Shown: positions 1-8,500 of the stretch, one piece after another
How the letters are laid out: every line of letters starts with the position of its first letter
Position numbering within the stretch: position 1 is the first letter of the stretch
Assembly (NCBI GenBank): GCA_023431185.1
Contig: JAEYXS010000081.1
Coordinates: 1-25,829, forward strand
DNA length: 25,829 nucleotides
Direction: 5' to 3'
From: Verrucomicrobiota bacterium
GTDB taxonomy: Bacteria > Verrucomicrobiota > Verrucomicrobiia > Limisphaerales > JAEYXS01
Position numbers and translations under genes: made by a program
Notes under the pieces: model-generated
What the model saw: the letters and a program-made list of their open reading frames with translations, nothing else
Databases searched by the model: none
What the model was told of the DNA's origin: nothing

Positions 1-1
1 G

Positions 2-1147
2 GCGCGAGTCCACGGCCGCTATCAGCGGGCCGGTCGGCCGCACAAGCAAAAGATCCTGGATGAGTTTTGCGCCCTGTGCGGTTATCATCGGAAAGCCGCG
101 GTGCGGCTGTTGAACCGGCCCTTGCCCCGGAGGCCGCCCAAGCGTTCCGGGCCCAAAGTCATGTATGAACCGGACCAGGTGTTGCCGGTGCTCAAGGGGG
201 TTTGGCTGGCGAGCGACCAGTTGTGCAGCAAGCTGCTCAAAGCCGCGCTGCCGGAATGGCTCGGGCATTATGAACGGCGCACCGCGCCGCTGCCGGAGGC
301 TTTTAAGGAAAAGCTGTTAAGGATCAGTCCGGCCCAGATTGACCGGCTCCTGCGGCCGGCCCGGGTGCAGCATCCCAAGAAGGGGCTTTCGACCACCCGG
401 CCGGGCACGCTCCTGCGCCACGCCGTGCCGACGCGTTCCGGGCCGCCGGACACCACGCGGATCGGCTCGGTCGAAGCCGACACCGTGGCCCATTGCGACG
501 ATTCCATCGAGGGGGATTATGTCAATTCCCTCACCTTTACGGAACTTTACAGCGGGTGGACGGAAAACCGGGCGGTCTGGAACAAGAGTGCTGCCGCCGT
601 GTTGGTGCAGTTAAAAGCCCTGGAGCAAGTGGTTCCTTATAGAATGACCGGCTTCCACACCGACAACGGGGGCGAGTTCCTCAACTGGGCGTTGCACCGG
701 CATCTGACGGGTAAAGCCGTAAAGACGCCTTGGACGCGCAGCCGGGCCTACCGCAAGAACGACAACGCCCATTGCGAGCAAAAGAACTGGACGCACGTAC
801 GGCAGCTCTTCGGCCACGAACGGTTCGGACATCCGGAACTGGTGCCCTTGATGAACGACCTGTATGCCCACGAATGGAGCCAGTATACCAATCATTTCAA
901 ACCGACCTTCAAACTGTTGCGCCGGGAGAAAAAGGATGGTCGGACCAAACGCATCTATGAGCAGAAACCACAAACGCCGTATGCGCGTCTGCTGGCCAGT
1001 CCGGACATTCCCGAAACCACCAAGGCCCAGTTGCGGGCCCAGCACGCCACCCTGGACCCGTTTGCCTTAAAGAAAAGCATTGAGACCAAACTAAAGAAGT
1101 TTTTCACTCTGCTGAGTAACCTCAATCGTGAGGCAACGAAATCCTGA
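2..1147 (+). CDS. DDE integrase-type transposase, 5' end cut by window
   Basis: The frame is open from the first bases of the window, so the N-terminus lies upstream; the GTG at 101 is internal and should not be taken as the start. The residues before it (about 33 codons, including LDEFCALCGYHRKAAVRLL) read like the helical DNA-binding N-terminus of integrase-type transposases. Counting from 101, the DDE catalytic core shows D127 (in SVEADTVAH), D188 (HTDNGGEF) and E226 (NDNAHCEQKNW), the usual acidic triad of an rve/integrase fold. It would cut and join the ends of its own element. The last codons overlap one copy of a direct repeat that recurs 47 bases downstream, which probably forms the transposase-binding end. 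The triad is intact, so nothing visible says it is dead. The exact IS family is not assigned. Confidence 0.9.
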   Translation, partial: ARVHGRYQRAGRPHKQKILDEFCALCGYHRKAAVRLLNRPLPRRPPKRSGPKVMYEPDQVLPVLKGVWLASDQLCSKLLKAALPEWLGHYERRTAPLPEAFKEKLLRISPAQIDRLLRPARVQHPKKGLSTTRPGTLLRHAVPTRSGPPDTTRIGSVEADTVAHCDDSIEGDYVNSLTFTELYSGWTENRAVWNKSAAAVLVQLKALEQVVPYRMTGFHTDNGGEFLNWALHRHLTGKAVKTPWTRSRAYRKNDNAHCEQKNWTHVRQLFGHERFGHPELVPLMNDLYAHEWSQYTNHFKPTFKLLRREKKDGRTKRIYEQKPQTPYARLLASPDIPETTKAQLRAQHATLDPFALKKSIETKLKKFFTLLSNLNREATKS

Positions 1148-1187
1148 CGGACCCAGCACCCGGTAACCTTTTGCCGTGAGTCAATAC
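1116..1187 (+). repeat. Two direct repeats at the transposon end
   Basis: GTAACCT, four or five bases, then CGTGAGGCAACG (1116-1138) is repeated as GTAACCT, five bases, CGTGAGTCAATACG (1163-1187). The first copy overlaps the transposase 3' end and the second is noncoding. Spacing is 47 bases. I infer subterminal transposase-binding sites. Confidence 0.6.
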
Positions 1188-1275
1188 GTGGTTCATAAAG
1201 CATTTTTCCTTCCCGATTTCTCATTTCTCACGGCCACCTGCCGCATAAATCATGCCCTTACCATAGCGGAGGGGG

Positions 1276-1320
1276 TGTGACATCCATAGTCACAGGGGTA
1301 GAATATTCTTAAAAATATTT
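1276..1320 (+). repeat. Palindromic element A with A/T-rich tail
   Basis: Stem TGTGAC (1276-1281) pairs with GTCACA (1289-1294) around the loop ATCCATA. The A/T-rich tail TAGAATATTCTTAAAAATATTT ends at 1320. It sits about 120 bases upstream of the symporter start. Two other copies, at 9544-9562 and 25522-25540, share the ACATCC core in the same orientation but have different, still complementary, stems. Confidence 0.6.
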
Positions 1321-1370
1321 CCTCGGTGTGTTTGGGGCTTGGGATTTGGATTTTTCTTTTGAAAGGTGAG

Positions 1371-1388
1371 CTTTGAACTTTGAACTTC
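1371..1388 (+). repeat. Period-7 micro-tandem repeat (CTTTGAA)
   Basis: CTTTGAA occurs twice in tandem and is followed by CTTC, just upstream of the symporter start. A single AGCTTTGAACTT occurs again at 9880-9891, upstream of the 9963 gene. Confidence 0.6.
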
Positions 1389-1416
1389 GCCCCTTTCCCC
1401 CTACCCTCGCGCTGCC

Positions 1417-2757
1417 ATGTCCACCAGCAGCAGCTCTACCGACAAGCTCGCCTCCCGCATCCTCTGGGGTCTCGTCATCGGCCTCGTGCTCGGCCTCCTC
1501 GCCCGCGGCGTCATGTTTAAATTCCCGGAGAGCGAACTCGTCTTCAACACCTTCGCCACCGAGATCTGCGACCCGGCTGGCATGGTCTTCTTGCGGCTGC
1601 TGTTCTTCGTTGTTGTGCCGCTCGTGTTCGGCTCGCTAGCCCTCGGCGTCGCCCAACTCGGAGACCTGAGCAAACTCGGCCCGCTGGCTGGACGCACCTT
1701 CGGCCTGTTCGGCATCAACATGGCCATCGGTGTGGGCCTCGGCCTGCTGATGATGAATCTGGTCAACCCCGGGGATCAAGTTTCACCCGAGCTCAAAGAC
1801 AAGCTCATGGCTCAGTACGGCGGCGATGCGGTGAAACACCAGGAGCGCGCCGCCGAGCAAAAGGCTCAGGGGTTCAATCTCATGGTGCTGATCAACATGT
1901 TAATGCCTCACCCCATGTTGAAGGCGGTGGTGGATTTCCAGGTTCTGCCACTCATTCTCTTTGCCATCCTGTTGGGCGTGGCGGCCACCCAACTGGCCAA
2001 AGAGGCCCATCAACGCGTCGTCAACGCGCTGCAGGACATCACGGACCTGATGACCCGCATCGTCCACTTTGCCCTGCTGCTCGCGCCCATCGCCGTCCCG
2101 GCCATGATCTTTAGCGTGGTAGTACGCTCCGGGGTGGACGTCTTAAAAGCCCTCTTTGTATTCGTCCTGGGAGTGCTGATAGTGATGCTCATCCACCTTT
2201 TCGGCACCATGACAATCCTGCTCAAGCTGCTTTCCCGGCGCTCTCCGCTGGTGTTCTTCAAGGCCATCCGCACCGTGGTCGTCACCGCTTTCTCCACCAG
2301 TTCCAGCAGCGCCACCCTGCCCACCAGCATCCAGGTGGCGAAGGAAAACCTCGGCGTCTCGCCCAGCACTGCCGGCTTTGTGCTGCCCCTCGGGGCCACC
2401 ATGAACATGAGCGGCACCGCCCTCTACGAAGGCTGCGTCGTCCTCTTCATCGCCCAGGTCTTCGGCGTGGACCTCAGCCTCACGCAGCAACTCACTTTGC
2501 TCCTCCTCGCCGTGCTTAGTGCCGTGGCCGTGGCGGGCATACCCGGCGGCTCACTGCCGCTCATCGTCGGCCTCATGATGAATTTCGGCATCCCGCCCGA
2601 AGGCATCGCCATCATCCTCGGCACCGACCGCATCCTCGACATGTCCCGCACCGTCCTGAACGTGGCCGCCGACCTGGCGACCGCCTGCATCGTGGATGAT
2701 CAAGTGGGAGGAAATATCCCGGCACCCGGCGGAACAAACACGGGAAATATCGGGTAA
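1417..2757 (+). CDS. Dicarboxylate/amino acid:cation symporter (DAACS family)
   Basis: An inner-membrane secondary transporter of the GltP/DctA/GltT type, which takes up glutamate, aspartate or C4-dicarboxylates with H+ or Na+. At 446 residues it is the normal length. Family marks are visible: the serine-rich re-entrant loop AFSTSSSSATLPTS at about residues 290-303, the NMSGT motif near 330 (NMDGT in many relatives), GIPGGSLPLIVGLMM near 375-390, and the C-terminal DRILDMSRTVLNVAADLATA substrate/cation segment. Many hydrophobic helices run the full length. The ATG at 1417 follows a pyrimidine-rich leader without a clear Shine-Dalgarno site, and no better upstream start exists. The thioesterase gene follows after 30 bases on the same strand. 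Substrate (glutamate or dicarboxylate) cannot be decided here. Confidence 0.93.
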   Translation: MSTSSSSTDKLASRILWGLVIGLVLGLLARGVMFKFPESELVFNTFATEICDPAGMVFLRLLFFVVVPLVFGSLALGVAQLGDLSKLGPLAGRTFGLFGINMAIGVGLGLLMMNLVNPGDQVSPELKDKLMAQYGGDAVKHQERAAEQKAQGFNLMVLINMLMPHPMLKAVVDFQVLPLILFAILLGVAATQLAKEAHQRVVNALQDITDLMTRIVHFALLLAPIAVPAMIFSVVVRSGVDVLKALFVFVLGVLIVMLIHLFGTMTILLKLLSRRSPLVFFKAIRTVVVTAFSTSSSSATLPTSIQVAKENLGVSPSTAGFVLPLGATMNMSGTALYEGCVVLFIAQVFGVDLSLTQQLTLLLLAVLSAVAVAGIPGGSLPLIVGLMMNFGIPPEGIAIILGTDRILDMSRTVLNVAADLATACIVDDQVGGNIPAPGGTNTGNIG

Positions 2758-2787
2758 TGCCCATACACTCCAGGAAAGGGATTTCCC

Positions 2788-3147
2788 ATGCACACCTACA
2801 AACTCGTCCTCCCCGAACACCTGAACCACGCGGGCTTTCTCTTCGGCGGTAACCTGCTGAAATGGGTGGACGAGGCCGCCTACATGGCCGCGCGACTGGA
2901 CTATCCGGCCTGCGAATTCGTCACCGTGGCCCTGAACCAGGTGATGTTCAAGCAGCGCGTGGAACTTGGCAGCATCCTGAAGTTTGAAGTCCTCCGTGCC
3001 CGCGTGGGCAATACCTCCGTGGACTACGCCGTCACCGTCCGCAAATCCGGCGGCATCACCCCCTCAGACACCGTCATCTTCTCCACCACCGCCACTTTCG
3101 TGCATATCAATGCCTCCGGGCAGAAACAGCCGCTGCCGAAGCAATGA
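2788..3147 (+). CDS. Hotdog-fold acyl-CoA thioesterase
   Basis: A 119-residue single-domain hotdog protein, expected to hydrolyse acyl-CoA thioesters in the cytoplasm as an oligomer. The N-terminal block HLNHAGFLFGGNLLKWVDEA matches the YciA/BACH-type active-site region, with Asp28 in WVDEA as the likely catalytic acid. The following strands (FKQRVELGSILKFEVL, then NTSVDYAVTV) fit the hotdog sheet. The ATG at 2788 is preceded by AGGAAAGG at a good distance, which fixes the start. It is probably co-transcribed with the symporter 30 bases upstream. The acyl substrate is unknown. Confidence 0.87.
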   Translation: MHTYKLVLPEHLNHAGFLFGGNLLKWVDEAAYMAARLDYPACEFVTVALNQVMFKQRVELGSILKFEVLRARVGNTSVDYAVTVRKSGGITPSDTVIFSTTATFVHINASGQKQPLPKQ

Positions 3148-3152
3148 TGCTG

Positions 3153-3180
3153 GTAGGGCGGGCTGTCCTCAGCCAGCCGC
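3153..3180 (+). repeat. GTAG-headed REP-like hairpin, copy 1
   Basis: GTAG (3153-3156) is followed by a stem GGCTG (3161-3165) / CAGCC (3170-3174) around the loop TCCT, with a further outer GGC/GCC pairing. It lies right after the thioesterase stop codon. It has the same head and loop as the copies at 13042-13068 and 13155-13180, but different stem bases. Confidence 0.6.
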
Positions 3181-3241
3181 GCCGAAGCACCTGGTCGATC
3201 CAATCGAAGCAGCCCTTATTGACGTCAGCAAAGCCCCACCA

Positions 3242-3278
3242 CCCTCGCCCCTCAGAGGGGAGAGGGCCGGGGTGAGGG
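3242..3278. repeat. CCCCTCAGAGGGG-type intergenic palindrome
   Basis: A G/C-rich near-palindrome centred on CCCCTCAGAGGGG and running into AGAGGGCCGGGGTGAGGG. On the minus strand it would read SPHPGPLPSEGRG, a phrase familiar from spurious translations of a repeat widespread in bacterial spacers. It is noncoding here. Confidence 0.6.
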
Positions 3279-3289
3279 CTGCTTCCCTC

Positions 3290-3326
3290 TCGATGTTCAG
3301 AGTTCGATGTTCGATGTTCGATGTTT
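3290..3326 (+). repeat. Period-7 micro-tandem repeat (TTCGATG)
   Basis: Three exact tandem GTTCGAT units at 3302-3322, preceded by a degenerate unit (TCGATG, TTCAGAG). It sits between the convergent thioesterase and lipoprotein genes. A related copy is at 3973-3997. Confidence 0.7.
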
Positions 3327-3337
3327 TCTCCCTCCAA

Positions 3338-3835
3338 TCACATCGACACCAGTCTTACGCGGTAATTCTCCGCATCGATCTGGAACATCATCCCACCCGG
3401 CAACTCGGGCACATCTTTCACAAAACCCTTCGCCTGCATCTCGGCCACGGAACCCGGCACGCGCTTCTCCGCTGCGAAGAATGCCACGCACGATTGCGAA
3501 AGCTGCTGCAGCACGGGGCCCCACCTGGGATGCTTCACCAGATCGTCCGGAGCGATATTGTAGAGCGGCACTTCATCGGACGCTGCCTGTGCGTTCGCAG
3601 GTGCCAGTAGAGCGACTGTTTCGGGTGCAGGCATTGTTCCCGGCGGTGGAGTCATCTCAGGTGCGGCGGCGGCGGCAAGGGTTTCCGTGGTATCAAAGGA
3701 CACTGCGGCGGGCGCTGGCTTGGGCTCCGGCATGTCGAGGGAGTCTTCTGAACTGCACCCGGCCAAAAGACCGACCGTGAGCGTGAGGGAGAGGAGTTCA
3801 AGGGGCCGAAAAGCCCGATTCAATTTCAAGTTCAT
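3338..3835 (-). CDS. Hypothetical lipoprotein
   Basis: A 165-residue protein with a signal peptide ending in the lipobox LLAGC; Cys27 would be lipidated, so the protein should sit on the periplasmic side of a membrane. A Pro/Ala/Glu-rich low-complexity linker (about residues 33-85) leads to a small C-terminal domain (about 90-165) with LVKHPRWGPVLQQLSQ and PGGMMFQIDAENYRVRLVS. That domain resembles the short 'sequence-to-value' tails seen in other PVC proteins, but I do not recognise a family. The ATG at 3835 is the first start ahead of the signal peptide. It is convergent with the thioesterase gene and separated by about 170 bases from the DUF1501 gene on the same strand. Function unknown. 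Confidence 0.72.
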   Translation of the reverse strand: MNLKLNRAFRPLELLSLTLTVGLLAGCSSEDSLDMPEPKPAPAAVSFDTTETLAAAAAPEMTPPPGTMPAPETVALLAPANAQAASDEVPLYNIAPDDLVKHPRWGPVLQQLSQSCVAFFAAEKRVPGSVAEMQAKGFVKDVPELPGGMMFQIDAENYRVRLVSM

Positions 3836-3972
3836 AGAGGATACTTCTTACATCATGCCAGCGATACGACTGCCAGCACGCCCCCCTATCTAAGCCCTCC
3901 CTGTTACACCGAAATGACGTCCTTGTTACGGTCTCGTGAAGCCATCTCACATCATTTCTTCGGTTTCCCTCT

Positions 3973-3997
3973 TTCGATGTTGGACGTTCGATGTTTC
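3973..3997 (+). repeat. Period-7 micro-tandem repeat (TTCGATG), second copy
   Basis: TTCGATG, TTGGACG, TTCGATG, TTT in a strict 7-base phase, located just past the 3' end of the DUF1501 gene. Confidence 0.6.
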
Positions 3998-4005
3998 CCC
4001 CATCC

Positions 4006-5499
4006 CTAGCCCAGCATCTTCGCCACCAGCTTCCCTTCCACATCCGTCAACCGGTAATCCCGCCCCTGAAAACGATACGTCAGCTTCTCATGGTCGAACC
4101 CGAACTGATGCAAAATCGTCGCGTGCAGGTCATGTACCGAGATCGGATCTTCCGTCACGCCCCAGCCGATCTCGTCCGTCTTGCCGATGACCTGCCCGCC
4201 CTTGATGCCACCGCCTGCGAGCCACAGGCTGAACGCGAACGGATGATGATCCCGCCCCGTCACATTCGTGGATCCGCCGCGATTTTCCCCCAACGGCGTA
4301 CGCCCGAACTCCGACGCCCAGATCACCATCGTATCCTCCAGCAACCCGCGCTGCTTCAGATCCTTCACCAGCGCCGCGATCGGCTGATCCGCCATCTGCG
4401 TGTTAAAAGTCAGCTCATTGTCCAAGTTGCTGTGATGATCCCAAGACGCATGCAAGACCGTCACGAAACGCACCCCCCGCTCGATCATCCGCCGTGCCAG
4501 CAGGCAATTTCGCGCGAACGTCCGGAACTGCCCCGGTCCGCCGCCACGTGCTGCCTTGATATCCGGCTCACGACGATCCAACCCATACGCATTCAACGTC
4601 GCTGGCGATTCCTTCGTCAGGTCCATCAGCTCCGGCGTGGCCGCCTGCATCCGCCCCGCGAGTTCATATGCATTGATGCGCGAGGCGATCTCCGGGTCCG
4701 CCACATACTTGTGCCGCAGCCGGTTCAGGTCTCCAATCGCATCCAGCCCCAAGTGCTGCATCTCCGGCGTGATGCCTTCGGGGTTCGAAAGGTTCAACAC
4801 CGGATCGCCCTGGTTGCGGAACAGCACGCCCGCATAACTGCTAGGCAAAAATCCGCTCGACCACGCACTTGCTCCGGCACTGGAACCCCGCCCCGCCGTG
4901 AGCACCACGTAACCCGGCAGATCGCGCGATTCATTGCCCAAGCCGTAATTCAACCACGAGCCCATCGTCGGCCTGCCGAACAATGGCGACCCGCAATTCA
5001 TCATCAACTGCCCCGGATGATGATTGAATTGTGTCGTATGCATCGAGCGGATCAGGCAGATGTCATCCGCGATTCCGCCGATGTGCGGCAACAGATCGCT
5101 CAGTTCCATCCCGCATTGCCCGTGCGGCTTGAATTTGCGCGGACTGCCCATCAATCGCACCGTCTCTTTCTTGATGAACGCGAACCGCACCTTCTCCAGC
5201 ATCGAATCCGGCAGCTTCTGCCCGTCCAACTCGTTCAGCTTCGGCTTCGGGTCGAACAAATCAATCTGGCTCGGGGCGCCCTCGAAATAGATGAGGATGC
5301 AATTCTTCGCCTTGGGCGCGTACTGCGGCTGGCGCGGTGCCAGCGGATCACGCGGCAAGGCATCCGCCGCCAGCAGATTGTCCTGCTTCAACAACGTCGC
5401 CAAGGCCAGCGTACCCAGCCCCGTGGCGCTCGTGGCCAGGAAATCCCGGCGCGTCAACTGCGTCAACTCCTGCGGTGAAAGATATTTGCGCAAGTTCAT
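4006..5499 (-). CDS. DUF1501 family protein, Tat-exported
   Basis: A DUF1501 protein, a family of the alkaline phosphatase/sulfatase-like superfamily common in Planctomycetes and Verrucomicrobia; its reaction is not established. The N-terminus carries a twin-arginine signal (TRRDFLATSATGLG, Arg17-Arg18), so it should be folded and exported by Tat. Family segments include CILIYFEGAPSQIDLFDPKP near the start, FNHHPGQLMMNCGSPLFGRP, DHHSNLDNE, WASEFGRTPLGENRGG near 393 and GRDHHPFAFSLWLAGGG near 415, rich in candidate metal-binding His/Asp. I chose the ATG at 5499 over the one at 5532. It has GAGGA at a good distance and lies 10 bases after the upstream stop codon, and the Tat signal starts properly; the longer form would overlap that gene. 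It is coupled to the upstream DUF1549/DUF1553 gene, the classic pairing in PVC genomes. Confidence 0.93.
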   Translation of the reverse strand: MNLRKYLSPQELTQLTRRDFLATSATGLGTLALATLLKQDNLLAADALPRDPLAPRQPQYAPKAKNCILIYFEGAPSQIDLFDPKPKLNELDGQKLPDSMLEKVRFAFIKKETVRLMGSPRKFKPHGQCGMELSDLLPHIGGIADDICLIRSMHTTQFNHHPGQLMMNCGSPLFGRPTMGSWLNYGLGNESRDLPGYVVLTAGRGSSAGASAWSSGFLPSSYAGVLFRNQGDPVLNLSNPEGITPEMQHLGLDAIGDLNRLRHKYVADPEIASRINAYELAGRMQAATPELMDLTKESPATLNAYGLDRREPDIKAARGGGPGQFRTFARNCLLARRMIERGVRFVTVLHASWDHHSNLDNELTFNTQMADQPIAALVKDLKQRGLLEDTMVIWASEFGRTPLGENRGGSTNVTGRDHHPFAFSLWLAGGGIKGGQVIGKTDEIGWGVTEDPISVHDLHATILHQFGFDHEKLTYRFQGRDYRLTDVEGKLVAKMLG

Positions 5500-5509
5500 A
5501 TCAACATCC

Positions 5510-8500
5510 TCATTCGCGGGTAATAAATTCATCCAGATTCAGCAGCACCCGCGCCATCGCCACGAGCGCTGCCTTTGCGGGCGCATCGGCATCCGCCGTC
5601 TTAGCCCCCGCTAATTTCTTCGCATTCTCGGGTCGCCCTTCCAGCAACCTCACATGCTCCTCATAGAGTTCCTCCAACCGCCTCGACTCCGCTTTCGTTG
5701 GCACCCGCCCGAAACAATACTGGAATCCTGCACGTATCTTCTCGTCCACATCACTCGTCGGTACATCTGCCATGCGTAGGCCCAGCGCCTGCGCACACTC
5801 GAAGAACACCGGATCGTTCAAGAGCGTCAACGCCTGCAATGGCGTGTTCGACCGCTCCCGCCGCATGCACGCCACCGTGGAATCCGGCGCATCGAACGTC
5901 ATCAACATCGGATACGGCACCGTGCGCTGGAAGAAGATGTAGAGCCCGCGCCGATACTTGTCCTCACCCTTGCTCTCCTGCCACTTCACCGAGTTCGCAT
6001 ACCCGAGCGCCGCGATGTCATCTGGCAACGCCGGGCGGATGCTCGGTCCGCCCACCTTTCGCGCCAGCAACCCGCTCGCCGCCAGATACGCATCCCGCAC
6101 GCTCTCCGCTTCCAGCCGCAAGCGATTCTGCCGTGCCAGCAAGGTATTCAGTGCATCCCGTGACACCAATTCTGGCCGGATCGCCGAGGCTTGCCGATAC
6201 GTGTTCGACATCACGATGAGCTTTATCATCTCCTTGCGACTCCACTTCAGCCGCGGAAACTCGCTCGCCAGCCAGTCCAGCAATTCCGGATGCGACGGCT
6301 TGTCCCCACGCGTGCCGAAATCATCCACCGTGTTCACCAATCCGCGCCCGAATAGATTTTTCCAGATATGATTCACTGTCACGCGACCCGTCAGCGGATT
6401 TGCCGGATCAAAGAGCCAGTTCGCCAGATCCAGTCGGTCCGCCTTTTCACTGCGCGGCTTGAAGATCGGCAACACCGAGGGCACACCTGGCTGCACCTCC
6501 GCACCCTTGTCCATGAAGTTCCCGCGCACATGCACCTGCGTCTTGCGCCCTGCCGCTTCTTCCGTGATCGCCGCAGCAAAGGTCGCCGGTTCCGCTGGCG
6601 CTTTCTTCGCATGCGCATCAATGAATGTCTGCAGCTTCCGCGCCTCCACATCCACCTGCTCGCGATAATACTTCGCCAAGGCCTCGCGCTCTGCCTTCGT
6701 GCGCAAACCCGCTTCCTTCGCCAGCGCGGTCGTCACTGTTCCGGGAATCAGATCCGCCTTCAAAGGCCGTGCCGCATCCGTCGCCGACAATCGGAACTGC
6801 CCCAGCAGATAAGCCGTCTTGTAATTATGCTCCAGCGTGAAGACCAGTTTAGCACCTTCCGGCAACACCAGGTCTTCCTCCATCTCGAAGACCGCTGCGT
6901 GCGATTCGCTGAACTTCGGCGCCACCGCCCAACCGCTCGTCGCCTGACCCGCCAGCGCATTCGCCACTGGGAATTTGTTCTGCGAATAAGTGGCCTGCGG
7001 ATTGCCCAGCTTCACCTCCCGCTTCACCCCATCCGGCAGGACCGCCTGCACACTGAACTTCGTCAGCACAAAATTTCCATCGCCCGCGCGACCCGGCCCC
7101 TTCTTCGGAGCCGGATCATCGATCGCCTCCAGGCGGATACCCGTGATACGCTGCGCACCCGTAATCGCTTCCACTGTGTAAGTGTCCGTATCCGGCAACT
7201 TGCCCTCGCTCACCACCACGTCATCCTTTTGCACCGTAAGCGTCGCCCCGTTTGCCGAAGTCGCCTTCGCCGGTTTCAACGCGCTCCACGGCGTCGTTTT
7301 CAACTGCGCCGTCTTCTCCCACGTCACCTGTTTCGCCGGCAGGTCCTTCTTCACATACGCATCCAGGTCCGCCTTCAGTTTGCGATCCTCGATGTCCCAC
7401 TTCGCCTTTGCCACGTTGTACGTCGCCAGTTCATCCGGTTGCGGCGACGGCACATTCTTCTCCGACGCATTGTTGAAGAACGCATAGAACTGGTAAAACT
7501 CCCGTTGCGTGATCGGGTCATACTTGTGGCTGTGACACTCCGCGCACGCCATCGTCAGGCCCAGCCACAGCGTGCTCGTCGTGCTCACGCGATCCACCAC
7601 TGCCTTGGTGCGGAACTCCTCCTGATCCACGCCACCTTCCGTGTTCGTCAACGTCTGCCGATGAAACCCCGTCGCCACGATCTGCTCATGCGTCGCCTTT
7701 GGCAGCAGATCACCCGCAAGCTGTTCGATGCTGAACTGGTCGAACGGCATATCGTCATTGATCGCCTTGATCACCCAATCGCGATACACATAAGCAAAGG
7801 GCCGTGCGCGATCCTTCTCATAACCGTCGCTATCCGCATACCGCGCCATGTCCAGCCAATGCCGCCCCCAGCGCTCCCCGAAATGCGGTGACGCCAAAAT
7901 GCGATCCACCACCTTTTCATAAGCATCCGGCGACTTGTCATTCACGAACGCCTCGACTTCCTCAACCGTCGGCGGTAAGCCCAGCAAATCTAGGCTCAAC
8001 CGCCGCACCAGCGTGTAGCGATCTGCTTGCGGCGACGGCTTGATCTTCTCCTGCTCCAGCCGCGCAAGCACAAACGCATCAATCGGATTCGCCACCCACT
8101 TCGCATTCTTCACCTTCGGCGGCTCCGCCCGCTTCACCGGCTGAAACGCCCAATGCTGGCTCTGCGACTTCCCCACCACTGCGGGCGGATCATCCGGCCA
8201 CACCGCCCCGCCATCGATCCACTTTTGCAACGTCGCGATCTGCTGCGCCGTCAGCGGTTCACCCTTCGGCGGCATGCGCTTCGCCGGATCCGTCGCCGAC
8301 ACCTTCTTGAAGATCAAACTCTCCGCACTCTTCCCCGGCACGAAGATCGCGCCATCATCCCCGCCCATCAACGCATCCCGCTTCAGATCCAGCCGCAACC
8401 CGCCCTTCCGCATATCCGCCCCGTGGCAATCGTAACATTTGGAAGCCAAGATAGGCTGCACCTCCCGCGCAAAATCCACCGCCCGCTCAGCCGCATTCAC

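Larger units (their letters stand above)
1..1191 (+). mobile_element. Right part of an insertion sequence (partial)
   Basis: The transposase gene is followed at once by repeated motifs typical of a transposon end, so the window begins inside an insertion sequence. The right boundary is inferred from the second copy of the repeat (ends about 1187-1191). The left end, terminal inverted repeat and any target-site duplication are outside the window, so the true limits are unknown. Confidence 0.55.

Noticed and set aside
3107..3337. Possible small minus-strand gene containing SPHPGPLPSEGRG
   Set aside because: The phrase is the translation of a known type of intergenic palindrome, and the frame also reads through the heptad repeat; noncoding.
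3991..5478. Open frame of 495 codons on the plus strand
   Set aside because: Mirror of the DUF1501 gene with Arg/Gln-rich low-complexity translation.
6368..7891. Open frame of 507 codons on the plus strand
   Set aside because: Antisense to the DUF1549/DUF1553 gene, extremely Arg-rich, no domain.
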